From Anisus vortex (taxonomy: Eukaryota > Mollusca > Gastropoda > Planorbidae), in the NCBI GenBank assembly GCA_949126835.1, contig OX421509.1, positions 6,436,411-6,500,410 on the forward strand: a stretch of 64,000 bases of DNA, in the 5' to 3' direction. The translations under genes were made by a program, and so were the position numbers. Under the pieces are notes generated by a model. That model ran no database searches, was not told the DNA's origin, and was given only the letters and a program-made list of their open reading frames with translations. This document shows positions 32,269 to 42,600 of the stretch, piece by piece (position 1 is the first letter of the stretch; the number at the start of each line of letters is the position of its first letter).

Positions 32269-33829
32269 GTGTCTGAGGATGAAGTGTCTGAGGATTAAGT
32301 GTCTGAGAATGAAGTGACTGGGGGATAAGTGACGGGGATGAAGTGACTGGAGATAAAGTGACTGGGGATGAAGTGACTGGGGATGAATGGACTGGGGATG
32401 AAATGACGGGAATGAATTGACTGAGGATGAATTGACTAGGGATGAATTGATTGGGATGATTTGACTGGAGATAAAATGACTGCGGATGAAGTGACTGGGG
32501 AGGAAGTGGCTGGGGATGAAGTGACTGGGTGTGAAGTGACGGAGATGAAGTAACTGGGGATAAAGTGACTGGGGATGAAGTGGCTGGGGATGAATTGACT
32601 GGGGATGAATTGATGGGAATAAAGTGACTGAGGTTGAAGTGACGGGGATGAAATGACTGGGGATGAAGTGACTGGGGATAAAGTGACGGGGATGAATAAA
32701 CTGGGATGAATTGACTGGGGATGAATTGATGGGGATAAAGTGACTGAGGATGAAGTGACTGGGAATGAAGTGACAGAGGATAAGGTGACGGATGAAGTGA
32801 CTGGGGATGAAGTAACGACGATGAATTGACTGGAGATGAATTGACTGGGGATGATTTGACTGGGGATGAAGTGACTGGAGATGAAGTGACTGGAGATAAA
32901 GTGTCTGGGAATGAAGTGACTGGGGATGAAGTGACTGGGGATAAAGTGTATGGGGATGAAATGACTGGGGATGAACTGACTGGGGATGAAGTGACTGGGG
33001 ATGAAGTGACTGGGGATGAAGTGACTGGGGATGAATTAACGGGAATGAACTGACTGGAGATAAAGTAATTGGGGATGAAGTGGCTGGGGATGAAGTGACT
33101 TGGGATGAAGTGACTTGGGATGAAGTGACTGGGGATGAAGTGACTGGGGATCAACTGACTGGAGATGAAGTGTCTGGGGATGAAGTGACTGAGGATAAAG
33201 TGTCTGGGGATAAAGTGACTGGGGATGAAGTGACTGGGGATGAAGTGTCTGGGGTTTCAGTGTCTGGGGTTTCAGTGTCTGTTGATGAAGTGACAGGCGA
33301 TGAAGTGACTTAGGATAAGGTGACGGATGAAGTGACTGGGTATGAAGTAACGGGAATGAATTGACTGGAGATAAAGTGAATTGGGTTGAAGTGACGGGGA
33401 TGAAAAGACTGGGGATGAAGTGACGAGGATGAATTGACTGGGGATGAATTGACTGGGGATGATTTGACTGGGGATGAAGCGACTGGAGATGAAGTGACTG
33501 GAGATGAAGTGTCTGGGGATGAAGTGTCTGGGGTTGCAGTGTCTGGGGATGAAGTGACTGGGGATGAATTGACTGGGGATGAAGTGACTGGGGATGAAGT
33601 GACTGGGGATGAATTGACTGGGGATGAAGTGACTGGGGATGAAGTGACTGGGGATGAAGTGACTGGGGATGAAGTGGCTGGGGATGAAGTAATGGGAATG
33701 AATTGACTAAAGATAAAGTGATTGGGGAAGAATTAGCTGGGGAAGAAGTGACTTGGGATGAATTGACGGGGATGAAGTGACTGGGGATGAAGTGGCTGGA
33801 GATGAAGTGTCTGGGGATGAAGTGACTGG
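32269..33829 (+). repeat. 15-bp minisatellite array, left part
   Basis: Units of TGGGGATGAAGTGAC with many single-base variants and occasional 14-base units (for example GTGACGGGGATGAA). The left end is the most diverged, as expected for an array edge. The repeat period of five codons leaves long open frames on both strands (DEVTG, SPVTS, PQSLH). They contain frame breaks at every 14-base unit and no coding signal. The array is cut at 33829 by an LTR element. Confidence 0.95.
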
Positions 33830-34429
33830 TGTTACAAAAGTTTTATTTCCATAATTATATTGGTTCTATTCTTATTAACTAAAGTTAAAAAGAAATAATC
33901 TTAAACCCTAAATGTTTCCGTGTTAGGAATAAAACATGTATATGTCTAGACACTACGTGATAGCATTAAAATACGTCATATGCACGAGGGTTGAATATCG
34001 TTAGTTTAGTTCTAGCTTGGGCGCTAATGTGTGAGGACTGTTTTTGACCACTTTCTTAAAGATAGGATTACGGCTTAGTACGATATAGAAGAATCTCAAC
34101 TGATTAAGTTTCATCATATAATATCATAATCATCGTATTCTGTGTTACTGTTATATTTATCATCTCAACTTGTTGAAATAAAATTGTGTTCAATCATTCA
34201 AACAGGATTGTGGATTTCCTCTATATTAAGGTACAGTTTATCTAAATCATTTCATACACAAAAGATTCACATCAAACGAGTAAAATAAACATCAAATCTA
34301 ATTGAATAACATCAATACAAATTCTTATACAACCTTGTGAGATCCAAGATGGATATGAATCAAAAGAATATATAATAATACATTACTAAAAATATCATCA
34401 TACGTCAGTAGCTGATTTCGCACGTGACA
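33830..34429 (+). repeat. 5' LTR (600 bp)
   Basis: Begins TGTTACAAAAG and ends CGCACGTGACA; TG...CA ends. Identical in length to the 3' LTR. Confidence 0.93.
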
Positions 34430-34433
34430 AAAG

Positions 34434-34452
34434 ATTGGGGGCTCGAGTCATG
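34434..34452 (+). promoter_or_regulatory. Candidate primer-binding site
   Basis: ATTGGGGGCTCGAGTC, five bases after the LTR. It has the TGG start expected for pairing with a tRNA 3' CCA end. The tRNA was not identified. The second element has TTTGGTGGTCTCGCC at the same place. Confidence 0.55.
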
Positions 34453-34708
34453 GATCTAAAGTTTGTATGTATAAGAAATTGAGAATATACAACTGTTTTA
34501 GTGAAAACGATTTACAACAAATATTTATTCAAATTCTGTCTACGTGGGAGGCACTGTCTGTGTTCGGACATACTGTTTTCAGCTTTGTACACAATCATCT
34601 TTAAAATTTATCTTCTACAAATTAACAGTGGTGTAAAATATTTCAAAGGACTTTATAAAAGGTAAAGTTGAAATTTTTTATCTTCTAATTACGTCATTAA
34701 TATAAAAC

Positions 34709-37423
34709 ATGGCGGAAGCTAATCTTACGTTGGAGCAATTGAATATTTTTGCTATCACGTCAGAACAGTTAAATATTATGTCACTCACCCAGTTAAAAGA
34801 GATGGCAAATTCTCTGGGAATAGACATTACTGAAGTTACACCAGTAAGGAGTAAATTGATTCAAGATGTTAAGGACTGTTTGAAAAGACATGGTAGAATG
34901 CTTGAAGAAAATATTATGAATAATGAAGAATCAGTGGTTCTCAATGTATCAGAAACCCTGAAAACAGACATAAATAACCATGAATTTAAAATGAATGTGA
35001 ATGAACTAAGTGCGGACATGAAATTCCAGTTAGAAATGAAGAAGTTAGAAGTACAATTACAATTACAATTAGAGGGTAAAAGAATAGAAGTACAATTGAA
35101 AGAGAAAGAATTGGAAAAAGAAAGAATCGCTTGTAATGAAAGGATTGAATTGGCAAAGTCTCGTTCGTCAACTCATACGATGCAGGAAACAAATACTGTG
35201 GAACTATATAAGTTTAAAAAGCATGTACCAAGCATGGAGAACATAGAGATTGATGAATTCTTTATGGTCTTCGAGAGAAACTCGATTGATTATAAATTTC
35301 CTGAAGATAAGAAAGCAGTACTTTTACGTTCAGCTCTAACAAAAGGCAAGGCTCTAGATGTTGTATTGAATTTGACTCCAGAGGAATGCAATGATTATGA
35401 ACTAATAAAGAGCAGAGTACTATTGAGTTATGTTCTAACTCCAGAAAAGTATCGAAAGTTATATCGTGAGTACAAGAAGGAACCAGAAGTTTCACATGTT
35501 GACTTCCTGAGATTAGAGAAAAAGTATCTTGATCGATGGTTACGTTCTAAGAATGTGAATAAAGATTATGAAAAACTATATAATCTCATACTGATGGAGG
35601 ATCTTACTGAGAAGATTCGCACTGATATAAAAGTTCATTTGGCTGATCGTGGTATTGAAATAGCAGAACAAGCAGCAGTAAAAGCCGATGAATACGTCAT
35701 TATTCACCCGCATAGCCATTATGTTCAAAATGACAGAACAAGTTTGAGGACTCAAAACAGTAATACAGAGAGGAAGTTAAGATCGACAGAGGATAAAAGT
35801 AAACAAAAAGCCGATAAACAAGAGAATTCAAGTTTTGTACAAAAGAGAAATACCTGTACATTCTGTAAGAAAGATGGACATATAAAAGAGAATTGTTGGA
35901 GTCTACATAAAGAGAAAAGACCCATTAAAAACAAGAACAACGTGGTTTTATCACACATCGCCGTACAAACTGAAACTCACATAAATAAAACTGCCCACAA
36001 AAGAATTAAAGCTGAAAGAAAGACATCTGATGTTAGTCATGAAGAGATGGCGAAACACGCATGTCCAAGTTGCTCAAAGTCGGAAAAAGTCTTTGAAATG
36101 AAGACCGAGGCTATTGAACATTCTAGTTTCAACTCCAAAGGGAGTGTGACAGATGAACAAACAGTAAATAAAACGATTACATATGGAGTCAGTAGTGTAG
36201 CAAGAAACTCAGTAGGCAGAGAACTACCCGAGTGCATGCTATCGGATGTCAGCGAGGGCTATGTGTCACCTATAGATAATCAAGCTAGAGAACGGAAGAT
36301 TAAAATTCTACGTGACTCCGGTGCTGATATATCTTTACTGTTGAAGAATACTGTACCAACGTCGAAATTGACTCATACAGGCCAGTATGCCTTGATCAGT
36401 ACTATGGCTGGAACACTCACGGCACCGTTACATCGTATACAGTTGAAGAGTAATTACTTCACTGGATCTGTTATTGTTGTGATAGTGAAGACATTTCCCT
36501 ACAGAGGCATTTCATTACTTTTAGAAAGTGACATTGCCAAGAATCAGGTACATCCTGTACTTAAAGAATCCAAAGACTCTGTTCAGTGTAAGAATACTGA
36601 AAATTCAGTATGTGTTATCACCAGAGCTATGGAGAAACAGCAGATGACTGATGAATCGACAAAGAAACCAGAACCGACACCAGAGATTGACTTGCAAGCA
36701 ACCTTCATGGCGGATGTTCTAGGTGGTCACTCAAGTCATACTGATCAAAATAATTTGTCGCCTAGACAACTACTCATTCTTGCTCAAGGCAAAGATCCAG
36801 AGATCGGGAAGCTAAAAGAGGAAGCAAAGAATGAAGGAGAATTAGAAACAATGGCCGCAGGTTATTACCTGAGGGACGAGTTGTTGATGAGGAAATGGAG
36901 AGGGAAAGAAAACGACGATGAAACATGCAGCGAAGTACATCAAATCGTGGTACCCAATGTATACCGCAAGGACATACTACATATGGCCCATGATTCACCG
37001 TATGCTGGTCACCTAGGGATACAGAAAACCTTCGATAGGATTCTTCCATATTTCTTCTGGCCTGGCCTACGTCGTGACGTCACATCGTTTTGCAGATCAT
37101 GTCATGTCTGCCAGATGGTTGGCAAACCGAATCAGACCATTCCGGTAGCTCCTCTACGACCCATACCAGCATTCTCAGAACCCTTCAGTCACATCATTAT
37201 AGACTGCGTCGGTCCGTTGCCTAAAACTAAGGCTGGCACCAGTATCTGTTCACTATTATGTGTTCGGCAACGAGATTCCCAGAGGCTATTCCTCTACGTA
37301 GCATCAATGCCGACAAAATCTCTGATGCACTTATCGGATTCTTCACCCGATATGGTCTTCCGAAAACCGTGCAGTCAGATCAAGGTTCAAATTTCACATC
37401 GAAGTTATTTCGCCAAGTCTTAG
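34709..37423 (+). CDS. gag-protease-integrase polyprotein (frameshifted at 3' end)
   Basis: 904 codons from ATG 34709. Residues about 20-55 resemble a SAP-like helix pair. Residues 100-155 are a charged coiled coil. Residues about 165-345 form a gag domain. A CCHC zinc knuckle (CTFCKKDGHIKENC) is near 382-395. An aspartic protease active site DSGA is at about 536, with the ISLLLESDI block after it. The integrase H2C2 finger (HDSPYAGH ... CRSCHVC) is at about 761-800, and the first catalytic Asp (IIDCVGPLP) at about 832. Protease is followed directly by integrase with no RT between. A one-base loss near 37228 shifts the frame; the last 60 residues are out-of-frame product. Homologue: 58740-61073 plus 61049-62647. 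Confidence 0.88.
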   Translation: MAEANLTLEQLNIFAITSEQLNIMSLTQLKEMANSLGIDITEVTPVRSKLIQDVKDCLKRHGRMLEENIMNNEESVVLNVSETLKTDINNHEFKMNVNELSADMKFQLEMKKLEVQLQLQLEGKRIEVQLKEKELEKERIACNERIELAKSRSSTHTMQETNTVELYKFKKHVPSMENIEIDEFFMVFERNSIDYKFPEDKKAVLLRSALTKGKALDVVLNLTPEECNDYELIKSRVLLSYVLTPEKYRKLYREYKKEPEVSHVDFLRLEKKYLDRWLRSKNVNKDYEKLYNLILMEDLTEKIRTDIKVHLADRGIEIAEQAAVKADEYVIIHPHSHYVQNDRTSLRTQNSNTERKLRSTEDKSKQKADKQENSSFVQKRNTCTFCKKDGHIKENCWSLHKEKRPIKNKNNVVLSHIAVQTETHINKTAHKRIKAERKTSDVSHEEMAKHACPSCSKSEKVFEMKTEAIEHSSFNSKGSVTDEQTVNKTITYGVSSVARNSVGRELPECMLSDVSEGYVSPIDNQARERKIKILRDSGADISLLLKNTVPTSKLTHTGQYALISTMAGTLTAPLHRIQLKSNYFTGSVIVVIVKTFPYRGISLLLESDIAKNQVHPVLKESKDSVQCKNTENSVCVITRAMEKQQMTDESTKKPEPTPEIDLQATFMADVLGGHSSHTDQNNLSPRQLLILAQGKDPEIGKLKEEAKNEGELETMAAGYYLRDELLMRKWRGKENDDETCSEVHQIVVPNVYRKDILHMAHDSPYAGHLGIQKTFDRILPYFFWPGLRRDVTSFCRSCHVCQMVGKPNQTIPVAPLRPIPAFSEPFSHIIIDCVGPLPKTKAGTSICSLLCVRQRDSQRLFLYVASMPTKSLMHLSDSSPDMVFRKPCSQIKVQISHRSYFAKS

Positions 37424-38277
37424 AACGGCTGGGTATTCGTCATGCAGTATCGAGTGCATATCATCCACAGAGTCAAGGCGCACTGGAACGATACCACCAA
37501 ACATTGAAAAACATGCTCCGTACTTTCTGTTTCGAGCATAACGACGACTGGGATCGTGGTATTCCCTTCGCACTCTTCGCAACCAGAGAGGCTGTACAAG
37601 AATCTCTTGGTTTCAGTCCCTTTGAACTGGTATTCGGACACACAGTTCGTGGACCACTAAAGCTGTTACAAGAGACATGGTTATCAGCAACTGAAGACAC
37701 TGGTCTACTGACATACGTGGAAAATTTTAAAAATACACTGTATAATGCATTAAAAGTTGTCAGATCTAATCTTTTGCAGGCACAAGACAAGATGAAGGTC
37801 TATTATGACGTCAACGCAAGAACCCGTATCTTCCAACCTGGTGATAAAGTTCTCATGCTGACACCACTGTCTGGTTAACCCCTGAGTGCCAAGTTTACAG
37901 GACCCTACGAGGTTATGGCTAAGCTTAGTGAGGTTAACTATCTTGTAAAGACCCCTGATAGACGGAAATCGCAACGAGTGTGCCATATCAATATGTTGAA
38001 ACCATACATTACCAGAGAAGAACAAAAAGTTATTGCCTCGGTAAACACTGTTATTAGAGTCGCGAATAATTCACCCGAAATTGAACGTGAATTGGCAGAA
38101 AGCAAATTAAAAATCACAAAAGTTTTAAAAACCCTTAATGAAAAATTGGCACATTTACCCGCTTGCGAACAATCCGCTATCAAAGGTCAAATTAATGAAC
38201 ATATTAATATTAATCTATTCGCAGATGTACGCAATAGAACAAGACTGATTGAACAAGAGGAAACCAGTTTCTCATAA
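37230..38277 (+). pseudogene. Rest of integrase and GPY/F module, with a stop codon
   Basis: In the frame following the shift, the integrase core continues: TRFPEAIPL, the second catalytic Asp in QSDQGSNF, and the catalytic Glu in QGALERYHQ. A TAA at 37876-37878 interrupts it, where the related element has a sense codon. It then resumes with PLSAKFTGPYEV (GPY/F module) and VCHINMLKPY. The C-terminal part corresponds to the spacer before RT and ends LFADVRNRTRLIEQ plus a short unrelated tail at 38277. RT motifs are absent. Frameshift and stop together make the copy non-functional unless recoded. Confidence 0.85.
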
Positions 38278-39076
38278 AATGTTTTCTTTTATGTCATTCA
38301 TTGTATTAATTAACATGTATTATATGACAATAAATAAACTATGTTTTAAATTATTACACTATGAAACATTACAGAACAGAACTTCAAATTCTACTAGAAA
38401 CAATCATACTTTGTAAGGAAAAAGGTAACTATTGCATACACCAATTGCACACACACCGGTAGTTAACTTGAATATATCCACACTTGTGTTTGTTCAATTA
38501 ATTCTATTGATGTGTTTTGCAAATTGTTTGTTTTCTATGTCGTCATGTTATAATTTGGATGTCTTATTTTATGCTATGTAAAAGCTAAATAAGCTGAGAT
38601 TATCACATTTTTAAATATTCTTGATGTCATAATTTAGACATCATAATAATATAATAACTGAAAATCATTAGTTAATGATACAGTGATCGGTTATAAATAA
38701 ATTAAACTTTATAAAGAATTATCTATCAATTATTAATCGGTTCCACTTATTTGGGTAATTCATATCAATTCTATGGGAATTGGTTATTGGTGGTAATAGT
38801 TTTATGGTCAACGTTGTACACACAATAATCATAATTGTAAATATTAATTGATAAATAAATGTTTAATTAATAATCATTGATAAGATAATGTGATAAGGGA
38901 TTCCATAATAGCGACTTTGTTATTAAGGGGATATGTAATATATGGTTCATTTTAATCGTAAAAAGATTGTCCAATAGTAAATTAAATCTTACGAATAGTT
39001 TGGGAATTCGGTTCATTTTATGGGTACTCTACAAAGAATTCCATACTTAACACTGTCTGTAATTCCTTTGTGTCTT
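38278..39076 (+). other. AT-rich 3' non-coding region of the LTR element
   Basis: No RT or RNase H remains between the ORF end and the 3' LTR. Confidence 0.75.
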
Positions 39077-39088
39077 AAGGGGGGCGAG
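39077..39088 (+). promoter_or_regulatory. Polypurine tract
   Basis: AAGGGGGGCGAG immediately before the 3' LTR, the expected plus-strand priming site. The second element has TGGGTGGGGGCG at the equivalent place. Confidence 0.8.
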
Positions 39089-39688
39089 TGTTACAAAAGT
39101 TTTATTTCCATAATTATATTGGTTCTATTATTATTAACTAAAGTTAAAAAGAAATAATCTTAAACCCTAAATGTTTCCGTGTTAGGAATAAAACATGTAT
39201 ATGTCTAGACACTACGTGATAGCATTAAAATACGTCATATGCACGAGGGTTGAATATCGTTAGTTTAGTTCTAGCTTGGGCGCTAATGTGTGAGGACTGT
39301 TTTTGACCACTTTCTTAAAGATAGGATTACGGCTTAGTACGATATAGAAGAATCTCAACTGATTAGGTTTCATCATATAATATCATAATCATCGTATTCT
39401 GTGTTACTGTTATATTTATCATCTCAACTTGTTGGAATAAAATTGTGTTCAATCATTCAAACAGGATTGTGGATTTCCTCTATATTAAGGTACAGTTTAT
39501 CTAAATCATTTCATACACAAAAGATTCACATCAAACGAGTAAAAAAAACATCAAATCTAATTGAATAACATCAATACAAATTCTTATACAACCTTGTGAG
39601 ATCCAAGATGGATATGAATCAAAAGAATATATAATAATACATTACTAAAAATATCATCATACGTCAGTAGCTGATTTCGCACGTGACA
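39089..39688 (+). repeat. 3' LTR (600 bp)
   Basis: Same ends as 33830-34429, followed by CTGG and the resumed minisatellite. Confidence 0.93.
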
Positions 39689-42600
39689 CTGGGGATAAAG
39701 TGTCTGGGGATGAAGTAACTGGGGATGAAGTGACTGTGGACGAAGTGTCTGGGGTTGCAGTGTCTAGGGATGAAGTGACTGGGGATGAAGAGACTGGGGA
39801 TGAAGTGACTGGGGATGAAGTGATTGGGGATGAAGTGACTGGGGATGAAGTGATTGGGGATGAAGTGACTGGGGATGAAGTGACGGGGATGAATTGACGG
39901 GGATTAAGTGACGGGGATGAATTGACTGGGGATGAATTGATGGAGATGAAGTGACTGGGGATGAATTGATGGAGATGAAGTGACTGGGAATGAAGTGTCT
40001 GGGGATGAACTGACTGGGGATGAATTGACTGGGGATGAAGGGACGGGGGATAAAGTGACTGGGGATTAAGTGACTGGGGATGAATTGTCTTGGGATGAAG
40101 TGACTGGGGATGAAGTGACTGGGAATGATGTGACTGGGGATGAAGTGACTGGGGATAAAGTGACGGGGATGAATGGACTGGAATGAATTGACTGGGGATG
40201 AATTGATGGGGAATAAGTGACTGAGGATGAAGTGAATGGGAATGAAGTGACAGAGGATAAGGTGACGGATGAAGTGACTGGGGATGAAGTAACGACGATG
40301 AATTGACTGGAGATGAATTGACTGGGGATGATTTGACTGGGGATGAAGTGACTGGAGATGAAGTGACTGGAGATGAAGTGTCTGGGGATGAATTGACTGG
40401 GGATGAAGTGACTGGGGATAAAGTGTATGGGGTTGCAGTGTCTGGGGATGAAGTGACTGGGGATAAATTGACTGGGGATGAAGTGACTGGGGATGAAGTG
40501 ACTGGGGATGAAGTGACTGGGGATGAATGACTGGGGATGAAGTGACTGGGGGTGAAGTGACTGGGGATGAAGTGACTGGGGATGAAGTGACTGGGGATGA
40601 AGTGACTGGGTAAGAATTAACGGGAATGAACTGACTGGAGACAAAGTAATTGGGGATGAAGTGGCTGGGGATGAAGTGACTTGGGAAGAAGTGACGGGGA
40701 TGAAGTGACTGGGGATGAAGTGTCTGGGAATGAAGTGACTGAGGATAAAGTGTCTGGGGATAAAGTGACCGGGATGAAGTGACTGGGGATGAAGTGTCTG
40801 GGGTTTCAGTGTCTGGGGTTTCAGTGTCTGGGGATGAAGTGACAGGGGATGAAGTGACTGGGGATGAAGTGACGGGGATGAATTGACTGGGGATGAAGTG
40901 ACGGAGATGAAGTGACTGGGGATCAAGTGACTGGGGATGAAGTGACTGGGAATGAAGTGACTGATGATAAAGTGACGGATGAAGTGACTGGCGATGAAGT
41001 AACGGGAATGAATTGACTGGAGATAAAGTGACTTGGGATGAAGTGACGGGGATGAATTGACTGGGGATGATTTGACTGGGGATGAAGTGACTGGAGATGA
41101 AGTGACTGGAGATGAAGTGTCTGGGGATGAAGTGACTGAGGATGAAGTGACTGGGGATGAAGTGTCTGATGTTGCAGTGTCTGGGAATGAAGTGACTGGG
41201 GATGAATTGACTGGGGATGAAGTGACTGGGGATGAAGTGACTGGGGATGAATTGACTGGGGATGAAAAGACTGGGGATGAAGTGACAGGGGATGAAGTGA
41301 CTTGGGATGAAGTGAGTGGGGATGAAGTAATGGGAATGAATTGACTGGAGATAAAGTGATTGGGGATAAAGTGGCTGGGGAAGAAGTGACTTGGGATGAA
41401 TTGACGGGGATGAAGTGACTGGGGATGAAGTGACTGGGGATGAAGTGACTGGAGATGAAGTGTCTGGGGATGAAGTGACTGGGGATAAAGTGTCTGGGGA
41501 TGAAGTGACTGGAGATGAAGTGACTGTGGACGAAGTGTCTGGGGTTGCAGTGTCTAGGGATGAAGTGACTGGGGATGAAGTGACTGGAGATGAAGTGACT
41601 GGGGATGAAGTGATTGGGGATGAAGTGACTGGGGATGAAGTGACTGGGGATGAAGTGACTGGGGACGAAGTGACGGGGATAAATTGACGGGGATTAAGTG
41701 ACGGGGATGAATTGACTGGGGATAAATTGATGGAGATGAAGTGACTGGGGATGAAGTGTCTGGGGATGAACTGACTGGGGATGAATTGACTGGGGATGAA
41801 GGGACTGGGGATAAAGTGACTGGGGATGAAGTGACTGGGGATGAATTGTCTTGGGATGAAGTGACTGGGGATGAAGTGACTGGGAATGAAGTGTCTGAGG
41901 TTGTAGTGTCTTTGGATAAAGTGACTGGCAATGAAGTGACTGGGGATGAAGTGACTGGGGATGATGTGACTCGGGAGGAAGTGACTCGAGGATTAATTGA
42001 CGGGGATTAAGTGTCTGGGTATGAAGTGACTGGGGATGAAGTGACTGAGAATGAAGTGACTTGGGAAGAAGTGACGGGGATGAAGTGACTGGGGATGAAG
42101 TGTCTGGGAATGAAGTGACTGAGGATAAAGTGTCTGGGGATAAAGTGACCGGGATGAAGTGACTGGGGATGAAGTGTCTGGGGTTTCAGTGTCTGGGGTT
42201 TCAGTGTCTGGGGATGAAGTGACAGGGGATGAAGTGACTGGGAATGAAGTGACAGAGGATAAGGTGACGGATGAAGTGACTGGGGATGAAGTAACGACGA
42301 TGAATTGACTGGAGATGAATTGACTGGGGATGATTTGACTGGGGATGAAGTGACTGGAGATGAAGTGACTGGAGATGAAGTGTCTGGGGATGAATTGACT
42401 GGGGAGGAAGTGACTGGGGATAAAGTGTATGGGGTTGCAGTGTCTGGGGATGAAGTGACTGGGGATGAATTGACTGGGGATGAAGTGACTGGGGATGAAG
42501 TGACTGGGGATGAAGTGACTGGGGATGAACTGACTGGGGATGAAGTGACTGGGGATGAAGTGACTGGGGATGAAGTGACTGGGGATGGAGTGACTGGGGA

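Larger units (their letters stand above)
33830..39688 (+). mobile_element. Gmr1-like Ty3/gypsy LTR retrotransposon, RT-less copy
   Basis: 5.86 kb with two 600-bp LTRs and a CTGG duplication on both sides (33826-33829, 39689-39692). Internal order: gag, protease, integrase, GPY/F-like module, then an abrupt end before RT. The LTRs differ at about four positions by eye, which indicates a recent insertion. It sits inside the 15-bp minisatellite. Two inactivating changes exist in the integrase region. It is described here only as a broken genomic copy. Confidence 0.92.

Noticed and set aside
32195..33154. Long open frame encoding repeated IPSHF / SPVTS / PQSLH words, and many similar frames to 52578
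   Set aside because: Products of the 15-bp period, which keeps several frames open. They are broken at each 14-base unit, have no initiation context or domain, and lie in an intron.
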